This document shows positions 56,696 to 64,000 of a DNA stretch of 64,000 nucleotides, piece after piece; the first letter of the stretch is position 1, and every line of letters begins with the position of its first letter. The stretch lies in NCBI GenBank assembly GCA_027405735.1, contig JAPEHQ010000016.1, forward strand, positions 434,001 through 498,000. Reading direction: 5' to 3'. The stretch comes from Mucor racemosus. Its lineage: Eukaryota > Mucoromycota > Mucoromycetes > Mucorales > Mucoraceae. The notes under the pieces were generated by a model. That model saw only the letters and a list, made by a program, of their open reading frames with translations, made no database searches and was not told where the DNA came from. The translations under genes were made by a program, and so were the position numbers.

Positions 56696-58099
56696 AAGAA
56701 AACAAATCTTTTTACAGCTGACAATCGTAAACTAAAATAGTAAGTTTAAAGAAGGTTAATTTGTTTAAATTTTATGTGTGATAAAAAAGTAGCATTTATA
56801 ATTTTAGATTTGGCTTGCATATTATAAATTTAAGCAGTAACTGTTATTTAACTTTATGCTCGAGCAAAAACCATTGTTGCTGTAAACATTATACGTATTA
56901 GGATTGAAATTCGTTGAGATAGGGAGTTTTTGTTATCGATTTTTTACGGTCGTAAAAAGTAGGTTCCAGATGGGTTTTAAATGGTTTTCGAATGTTTTCG
57001 TCCAATATTGAGTCGAATTACGTAAACCTTCTAAGAAGATGCGCTTTTACTCTGAAGTGAACTAAGCTAGATTCCTATCATAAAATACCTAAATAAAATG
57101 TCACCTCATTGCAACCATGCTATCAAAGATAAAACTATATAGTAAGTAGGCAATTGCATGAAGATAGCAAGGGTATAATACTCAAATAAGAAATGCTAAA
57201 ATACGAAAGTTTTTTAGGACATAGACTAGACTGGGTACATGTATTACTGGTGGAAGTGCTCAAAGGGTTATTTAGACATAATTCTTAGCATAGAATGATG
57301 AGTATGAGGTGATAATGATGTATGTCAATTTTATTTCATTTAGTTATGTTACATTTAGTCTATAATGAAATGGTGTAGCCTGAGATCCTGAAGTGAGCCA
57401 ATCATGAACTCGTTCCTGGAAATGGAATTCAACTATTCCATTTGCATCAACATTCACTGTCTAAAGTTAATCAAGCATGAAGATCCTATATACTTAACTT
57501 GGTCGTATCCTACTAAACTTGCTATGGCCAACCTATTATATCATCATGTTGTAATCAACTAGTTCCTCAAGACGATGAAAGCATCTTTTCATACACTCTG
57601 TATTGTAGACTCTATATCCACGCTTCCAAAACATATAAATACCCTGAATCCTGACGTCGTTCGAGATGGATTCATTATCTTTTTCTCTTACAATATACTC
57701 AATAAATATATCTAGTTTTAACTTTATTTTCTAGTTATTCATTGTGTATATTTAAACAAAAGTAATGTGGGATATCCCAAATAAAAAATACAAAAAGTAC
57801 ATGCTTATCAAATAGAACAAGTAAGGGCTGTTCTGAAAGCATGATTGACAAACTATATTTAAAACACCGTTCTTGATCCACCAAATCAATAACCAAACAA
57901 CCCAACAACCCAACATTTATACTCAAAATTAATGGAATCGTTGACAATTGCAATACAATTGCAAGATAGTAGATAATCACCAAATAATATAAATAGAGAC
58001 GTAGAATAACCATTTTATTGCACATTATCCATGTTTTAATAAAGAAGGATTTTAATAGTATTCTTTATCGCTTTTTACACCCATATTTTACTGCATACT
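56696..58099. other. Repeat-rich intergenic DNA; possible solo LTR at 57348-57731
   Basis: No gene. A segment of about 385 bp between two TAGTTAT copies (57341-57347 and 57732-57738) contains ATATAAATA and AATAAATA signals, as an LTR would, but its end (TTTTC) is not canonical. The rest is AT-rich. Confidence 0.25.
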
Positions 58100-59220
58100 C
58101 TATGGGCTATTAATATCTCTCGGAAAATAGAAATATTAGTACTAAAATATACAAGTGCATTGGCCAAACATCGACCAAAATCGACCAAGACTGACCTGAA
58201 ATTGATTATAAAAAATTGAGCACCTAAATTGAGATATTTTTTTTTTTTGTATTCACAAGGTAGATCCAATTCAAAACTATTCTGTATTTTTTGTTTCAGC
58301 GAAAAATATTAATTTTTTGTCGAGATAATCAAAGTAATAATTCATATCACAGCTTAAATCATATAGTAACGGGGTTCCAAAATTAATTTGAAAAAATGTA
58401 CGAAAAAGACTCAAAAAACAAAATCGTTTAAATGCTCATGAACTGCAAAGTAAGTCGACCTAGCATATTAAATGGATTTTGTACAGTTTTAGATTCTGTA
58501 TCTATTAAAATAAAATTTAAGTAAATGTTTCATATTAAATTTTGCGTAAAATATGATTAAAATTTTGGAGGGTTTTCAAAGATGCCTACCACTTTTTATA
58601 AGCGTATTTCAAACATTAGTAATGAAATTGATGCGTAGCAAAATTATCTATCGACTGAGTCATTACTGAACCTTCTAGCTGTATTTTTCGTAGAGAAAAC
58701 GAGATTTTCGACCAATTTTTTTTTCAAATTCAGAATTTGGGATGAGGGTATACAAGGGAAAAATTGAAGCTAGAAGCGAGAATATCTCTTTGTACACATT
58801 TTTGAGGATATCTCCACGAAAAATCAATACATTAAAAAAAACTAAATTGGACCCAATAGAGCTCAATGTGGTTGATGAAATGAATGTAAAAAAAATGCTG
58901 CTCAATTTAACAAATATTTTGAAATCTACTACAAAAATGCCAAAAAAATGGAATAAAAAAAAAAGATGCTCAGAATTTTTTTGTACTTAAATATGTTATA
59001 GAGCTCTTTAAAGCAAGTAAGTTTTATTATTAAAAAATGTTAATATAGCTTAGTTTTTTGCAGAGATATGAAGGCTCGGAATCTTTACTTTTTAACAGTG
59101 AGGTACCTGTAAAAATCTGAAATACTAGCACTAAAAAGGCTATAACAACTGCTAGCTAATGGTTATTCCAGAAAACGCAGCTCTGGATTAAACTTGAACA
59201 TCTCAAGTAAATGTACATAT
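58100..59220 (+). repeat. Dispersed repeat A, copy 3
   Basis: Collinear with 6140-7390 from about ATGGGCTATTAATATCTCTC to GAACATCTCAAGTAAATG. It lacks the distal CTTGGTGTTATT part, so the right end is truncated. Confidence 0.75.
58582..59033 (+). pseudogene. Uncharacterised repeat-A reading frame, copy 3 (stop and frameshifts)
   Basis: The ATG at 58582 is conserved with copy 1, and the stop at 59031-59033 follows KYVIELFKASKFYY. Between them there is an in-frame TAG after EIDA and slippage in the T run around 58720 and at A runs, so it cannot make the product. The segments TFLRISPRKIN and LTNILKSTTKM are kept. Confidence 0.5.
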
Positions 59221-60020
59221 ATTTTAATGTTTGATTTATTGAAATTTTATAAATTAAAATCAGAACAAAAAGTGCCGTTTGTTATAATGAATTAAATACG
59301 GGTTTATATAGTTATTGGATTTATATAATAAGATCTAGATCTAATAGTAGAAATTATTATTAATAAATTAACGTGATGCTATGTTTCATTGTTAGATCCT
59401 CGACAATGGAAATAAACAGATATGCCAAAAGGTTTTCTATATTTGGAACGTTGTAATTCTGATAGACCAATTTTGTTGTTATTTATTGGAAAAGTACGTC
59501 TTTGTGGGATATAAAGCAATTTTAAAAACCGGTAGCATAATCCAGCCAATTCATACATACTCTGCAATGTCCAAAGTGCATATGCTAAAAGCAACTATTG
59601 ACTTGTCTGCATTTTTATGGCGGGTGAACTACTGGAAAGTAATACTTTTTAGGCTGTTACTTACCATACCGTATGTAATCTTTTGTTTTGAATTCATGTT
59701 TTATGCGAAGTATGTTTCCGTTTTGTTCCCCTGGTTGTCAGTCTGCCAAGGCATTTCAACAAGTGTATATCATTACTGGTTAAACGGAATTACACAAGAA
59801 AAGCTTTAGTAATGATGCATCAACAAGTAAAAGGGGCAGTGCAACATAATGATGGAAGAAGTTTCTCCGTTCCAAAATATGCAATATAAAAGAATAAGCT
59901 AATGTTATTTTAGGTTTTTTTGTTTTTTATATTTTTTAAATTTGAATAAAAATGCTTAAAAACTCATCTTGGAGTAAGTAATGACAATAAGAATAAAACA
60001 GTCCATTAAGCATCGATGTT
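59221..60020. other. Intergenic with partial copy of the 293-bp insertion sequence; severin promoter
   Basis: 59250-59469 resembles 56168-56460. A hydrophobic 107-codon ATG frame (59486-59809) has no recognisable homology and lies in repeat-derived DNA. The rest is the promoter of the gene at 60021. Confidence 0.4.
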
Positions 60021-61509
60021 ATGTTAGAACTTGACGAAACCAACTTGGCCAACTTTGGTTCCGAACTCGAAAGAGAACATCGAAAAGCAGAAGGAGCTCT
60101 TGAAACAGCCTGGAACTATGAAGACTCTCCTATCGGTCATGAAGTGTATGTAACTGTATGTTTATATGATTACAATACAAATAAATAATGACTTGTTGTT
60201 GCTGTTGATAGTGGTATGTGGATTTGGCGCGTGCAAAATTTCAACCTGATCAATGTTCCAAAGAGTCAATATGGCCAATTTTATCAAGGTATAGTATTAC
60301 ACAAATAGACAAATTTAGAAAGAAGGCCGAGTAATTAAAATTTTCATAAAAAACGTATAGGGGATAGTTACATTATTTTGAAGGTAAAGTAATACATGTA
60401 GCATTTGATTAAAATAGTTTATTGATAAACAACATATATAAAGTCTACCAAAAAAGAGAATACAGATGGTTTGATCCATAATATTCATTTTTGGCTCGGC
60501 TTAGAAACTACTCAAGATGAAGCAGGTACAGCTGCTTATAAGACTGTAGAATTAGATGACTGTAAGTTTTAGATAATTCATTCATGTAAGTACTGTATTC
60601 TGAATTCCTGAATTTTTAGTCCTTGATACCTATGCTGTCCAACATCGTGAGGTTCAAAAGAAAGAATCCAGATTATTCTCGAGCTATTTCAGAAGTATTA
60701 CTTACTTGCAAGGCGGCTTTGATAGCGGTTTCAATCATGTGGAAGAAGAAGAACTTCACACTCGATTATTGCGTATTCATAAACCCAAGCAATTGGAAGG
60801 CTCTCGTACTAGAAATGCAGTTATCATTTCTGAAGTAGCATTGAACTATGAAAGTTTACGTTCAACAGCTGTGTTCGTACTCGACACTGGAGATATTGTT
60901 TATCAATGGCAAGGAGAAAAGGCAAACGGTATTGAAAGAGCCAAGGCAGCTGAATTCATTTCTCAATTAATCTCTGAACGTAATGGAAAGGGGGAAATGG
61001 TGATTGTTGGTAAATATTGTATTTATGTATTGCATTGTAAACAAAAAAATATTTAATATTTATATTTTACTTAAATAGAGCAAGGATCTGGTAGCGGTGA
61101 ACGCGATTTCTTTGAAGCACTTGGTTCTGACGGAGCTGTATCAGAGGAAGAAGAAACAGAAGAGGAAGAAGACGAAGAAGAAGTAGATGGAAACAAGAAA
61201 TTATTACGTCTCAGTAGTTCTGGACCATTTGGTATTGGTCATTTGAAATTTGAACTTGTGGCTGAAGGTACTATTTCTAAAGAAATGTTTGATACCAATG
61301 ATGTATTTGTATTTGATGTTGGTCATCAAGTTTATACATGGATTGGACATAAAGCTAGTAGAAAAGAGCGTAAATGCGGACTTGAATATGCTCAAAAATA
61401 TGTTAAAGAATGTTCAGGACGTTCTGCATTTACACCAATCTGTCAGGTGGTTGAAGGCGGAGAAGACGAATTATTTGAAGCTAGTTTAGAAGGTTGGCAG
61501 GGATGGTAA
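60021..61509 (+). CDS. Severin/fragmin-like actin regulator (three gelsolin repeats)
   Basis: Exons 60021..60145, 60212..60288, 60361..60383, 60444..60561, 60620..61009 and 61079..61509 give 387 aa, the size of severin/fragmin. Repeat 1: [32 protein letters not shown], then [29 protein letters not shown], the highly conserved gelsolin G1 pattern. Repeat 2: [28 protein letters not shown]. Repeat 3: [25 protein letters not shown]. An acidic segment ([13 protein letters not shown]) lies between repeats 2 and 3. Such proteins sever or cap actin filaments with calcium. The acceptor before exon 4 (TATAAAG|TCTACC) is an AAG and the least certain border. They are best known from slime moulds and animals, and also occur in early-diverging fungi. 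Confidence 0.9.
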
Positions 61510-61669
61510 ATCAATCACTATGAAACAATAAATTAAGGAAGCACATTTTTACTATAAAAGTTGAATCCGAGTAAATGATAATGTGCATTCTTGTGTAACA
61601 ATTTTTTATTATAAATTTTTTATATGCAAATATATATATTTATATAAAAAAGAGAAAGAAACCTAAATT

Positions 61670-62572
61670 TTACCAACCATGAAATGACTCCCGCCATCTT
61701 ACTTCAGATAGTTCATTTGTGGTAATATTGGTATTATTTGTAAATGGATGTGAATTTAATGCAATTTTTGATGTATTATGTTTGTTTTGATTTGCTGTAG
61801 TTGATGAAGATGTTGAAGCTGATGATGTTGAAGAAGAAGACGACGATGATTCATCTTCAGTTAATGAATTTGTAGTTGTAAATGAACATGTTGAGTTTGA
61901 TAGTAATGAGGGAGGAGGAGAAGATACTCTACCTAATAAATCAGATAAAAGTGATCTACGAGGTGTAGTTGGTCTTGGTTGAGTTTTCTTGAAATCATGT
62001 ATGAATTGGTTTTCTTCTTTTGCTTGGAATTTTTCTTTTTCTACTTGTTCATCTTCATCATCATCATCGTATAAATCATCATCATCGTCGTCGTATAAAT
62101 CGTCACTTAGATAATGGTCTGCATCTTCTTCATCTTCATATTGGTATTCTTCAACTTGCTCCTCTTTGTCATCAATTTTTGTATTTTTATCAATAATTAT
62201 AAAGGAAGATGTTGTCGATTTAGATTCAGGTATAGATGTCGTTGTAGGCTCGTAGCATTTTTTAGTAGGTTGTGGAACCTCGTGTGAATATGCGTCATGA
62301 ACATTAACAGGTGACAATAGAACGGATGTAATAAGTCGTTTGATAGTCCTGTTGTCAATATAATTGGTGGGTTGTCTTTCATATTGCCATAGTCTCCAGG
62401 ACATATTTTCTAATCGTGTACCATTTTCAATGAACGGCTTGCATTTATTAAATGCTGGAGGATTTATTTAGTATATAATTTATGCATGATTTAAAAATAT
62501 TTACCACCCCACATTGTTGCTAATTGATTTTCTGAAGAATTTAAATCACTACAAGAAACAGATAAAAATGAA

Positions 62573-62609
<37 letters not shown>

Positions 62610-62622
62610 GCTGTTGCGCCAT
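61670..62622 (-). CDS. Poly-Q DUF1752-domain protein (nitrogen/glucose-regulator-like)
   Basis: Minus-strand exons 62505..62622 and 61670..62454 give 300 aa. After MA comes a run of 14 glutamines, then LNSSENQLATMWGAFNKCKPFIENGTRLENMSWRLWQYERQ. The F...NG.RLEN.SWRLW motif is the signature of fungal DUF1752, found at the N-terminus of GATA factors such as AreA/Gaf1 and in glucose-repression regulators. No GATA zinc finger follows. Instead there are an acidic region (EEDADHYLSDDLYDDDDDDLY), Ser/Thr-rich stretches, and a C-terminal EVRWRESFHGW that may be a docking motif. A protein-phosphatase-related regulator is as likely as a DNA-binding factor. The CAG/CAA tract may vary in length. Confidence 0.6.
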
Positions 62623-63008
62623 TTTCTTTCAATTGATTCGAATGAGTGATTGAATTCAAATAAGAAGGAAAGAAGGAAAGAAGGAAAGAAAGAAAGAAAG
62701 AAAGAAGAAAGAGTAAAGAAAGATAAAAAAAGTCCAGGTTTAGTCTGCTGACAACAATAATTTTTTTCTCTCCATATGATCTTTCTTGTCTACACACACA
62801 AAAATTCCCCTTGTTGTTTACATCAAAAAATGATATTCAAATGTACACATAGATACGCGTGATCTTGTTACAAAAGAAAGTTTATTTTTAACAAAAATTC
62901 TCCTTTTAAATGGCTTTAAATCAGAAGATAAATTAACCATCATCTGAAGCATTTTATACACGTGTTTTTTCTATATAAATATATGTATAGCTAGTATATA
63001 CAGTTTAT
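62623..63008. other. Intergenic with GAAA/GGAA tandem repeats
   Basis: Microsatellite of GGAAAGAA/GAAA units at about 62665-62715 and AT-rich DNA lying between the start of the DUF1752 gene and the stop of the next minus-strand gene. Nothing else seen. Confidence 0.4.
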
Positions 63009-63225
63009 TCAGTTCATATGGCTTCTATATGAATCAGCAGCAGTTAATGGATCCTCTGGTATAGGCCCATTATACTTCATTTGCTGCTGCTGCTGTTGTT
63101 GTTGTTGTTGTAACTGTAATTGAATGGGCGGTCTATAAGCGGAAGATGACGATGATGGTGTAGTGGCAACGGCTGCTTGCTGCTATATTTTTTCAAACAA
63201 TAAATATATATAATCACACGAGAAG

Positions 63226-63257
<32 letters not shown>

Positions 63258-64000
63258 TACCTGTGGATAACCAGCTGTTTGTACTCGTGAATAACTACCA
63301 GTAGACTGTGATCCAGACATATCATAAGAAGCATAATCTGCAGAAATTGGTGGTTGTTGTTGAGGCAGTTCACCATAAAATGATGTACGTTGTCTCATTT
63401 GAGGTTGCTGAGACGTATTATTACTATTATAATAATCTGCTGTAGAAGCGTTTGCTGCTGCAGTATTTGATGTAGGTGTTAATTTATAATATGGTGTATT
63501 ATTAATATTATTGGATTGGTAAGGTGCTGTTCTAAAATCTTGTGCTTGCGAAGTTAAATTTATACCAGATAACCTTGACCCTACGACATTTGCTGCTGAC
63601 GATGACGACGATGATGACGATGCTGGTTGAGTATTGTACCCAACGATAGAAGCAGATTGTCGATAATTATTAGTATTGTTATTGTTGTTACTGTTGGGAT
63701 AAGTTGAAGATTGATAGATTGGCGTATCCATCACTGTAGAAACCGTACTTGAAGCTACTTGGTTATAGTTATAATAATCAGCTGTTGTATTACCATTAAT
63801 AGATGGAACTTGCTGGTTTGACATGATTATACTATTCGGATTTGTAGCTATAGTAGATGCAACATAAGGTCTACTTACAACATGTTGGTTTTCATACATT
63901 GGCACTTGCTGAGTTTGTTGATGTTGAGATGGTTGCTGTTGTGATTGTTGTGGTTGTTGTTGCTGCTGTTGCTGTTGTTGCTGTTGTTGCTGTTGTATTT
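63009..64000 (-). CDS. Gln/Ser/Asn-rich protein, 3' part (continues past window end)
   Basis: Minus-strand exons >64000..63261 and 63182..63009. The visible part is about 304 residues. It begins with a poly-Gln tract (IQQQQ...QPQQSQQQP), then Tyr/Ser/Asn-rich sequence (ADYYNYNQVASS, NNNNNTNNYRQSA, a run of eight serines), and after the intron QQAAVATTPSSSSSAYRPPIQLQL, another poly-Gln run, and the end MKYNGPIPEDPLTAADSYRSHMN. The intron (63183..63260) starts GTAAG and runs into a T30 homopolymer. No folded domain in the visible part; composition suggests a transcriptional coregulator or RNA-binding prion-like protein. The 5' end is outside the window, so the family cannot be named. Confidence 0.6.

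Noticed and set aside
59486..59809. 107-codon hydrophobic frame
   Set aside because: Lies next to repeat-derived sequence, no family resemblance and no splice context.
62549..62797. 82-codon minus-strand frame ending in poly-Thr
   Set aside because: It is the poly-Q tract of the DUF1752 gene and a GAAA microsatellite read in another frame.
1..64000. CRISPR arrays, operons, riboswitches, tRNA or rRNA genes
   Set aside because: Eukaryotic sequence. No spaced direct-repeat arrays, and no cloverleaf with matching A and B boxes was found by eye; a tRNA scan would be decisive.

Overview
The window looks like a nuclear contig from an early-diverging fungus, most likely a Mucoromycota (Mucorales-type) species. 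The reasons are AT-rich DNA, compact genes broken by many short introns (about 50-80 nt, GTAAGT-like donors, CTAAC/CTAAT branch sites, TAG acceptors), fungal orthologues (TUP1, acetyl-CoA synthetase, UTP10, EXO70, YPT1, ERD2, PKA regulatory subunit, a DUF1752 protein), and genes that are patchy in Ascomycota but common outside them (site-2 protease, ataxin-3/Josephin, severin-like gelsolin protein, a DGCR6-like protein). No database search was possible, so the species is not named. Exon joins were deduced by hand from reading frame, splice signals and family conservation.

Layout. 1-4.2 kb: 3' end of a TUP1-type WD40 corepressor, then a complete acetyl-CoA synthetase. 4.2-8 kb: gene-free DNA with the first copy of a dispersed repeat (repeat A). 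8-24 kb: a housekeeping block with RPS13 and UTP10 divergent from one 247-bp promoter, a UBL-BAG cochaperone gene divergent from EXO70, a Ser-rich protein lacking an obvious ATG, a GH5 steryl-glucosidase/glucocerebrosidase-like enzyme, and a DGCR6-like gene. 24.3-37.5 kb: a nest of mobile DNA. It holds repeat A copy 2, a CACTA-like terminal-inverted-repeat element carrying a dynein-intermediate-chain-like exon, an apparently intact Ty3/gypsy chromovirus with identical 220-bp LTRs and a 5-bp target duplication, a 529-bp solo LTR, a hAT-like 363-bp element with an 8-bp duplication, and a second inverted copy of the dynein-fragment repeat.

37.8-51.6 kb: a second gene block with a small acidic protein, a coiled-coil protein, a SigF-like NTF2-domain protein, YPT1/Rab1, site-2 protease, KDEL receptor ERD2, PKA regulatory subunit, ataxin-3-like deubiquitinase, a small secreted peptide and tafazzin. 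Rab1, S2P and ERD2 are packed head to tail and all act at the ER-Golgi. 51.6-60 kb: a second repeat nest with the third dynein-fragment copy, another 529-bp solo LTR, long direct repeats, and the third copy of repeat A. 60-64 kb: a severin/fragmin-like actin regulator, a poly-Q DUF1752 protein, and the 3' part of a Gln/Ser/Asn-rich protein that runs off the end.

The most unusual content is (i) repeat A, whose three copies carry a related but differently broken reading frame of about 149 codons that I do not recognise, (ii) repeated capture of a host dynein exon by mobile DNA, with splice-like borders kept, (iii) clean nested insertions whose empty sites can be read from sister copies in the same window, and (iv) two introns that only fit the reading frame if they use a GC donor.
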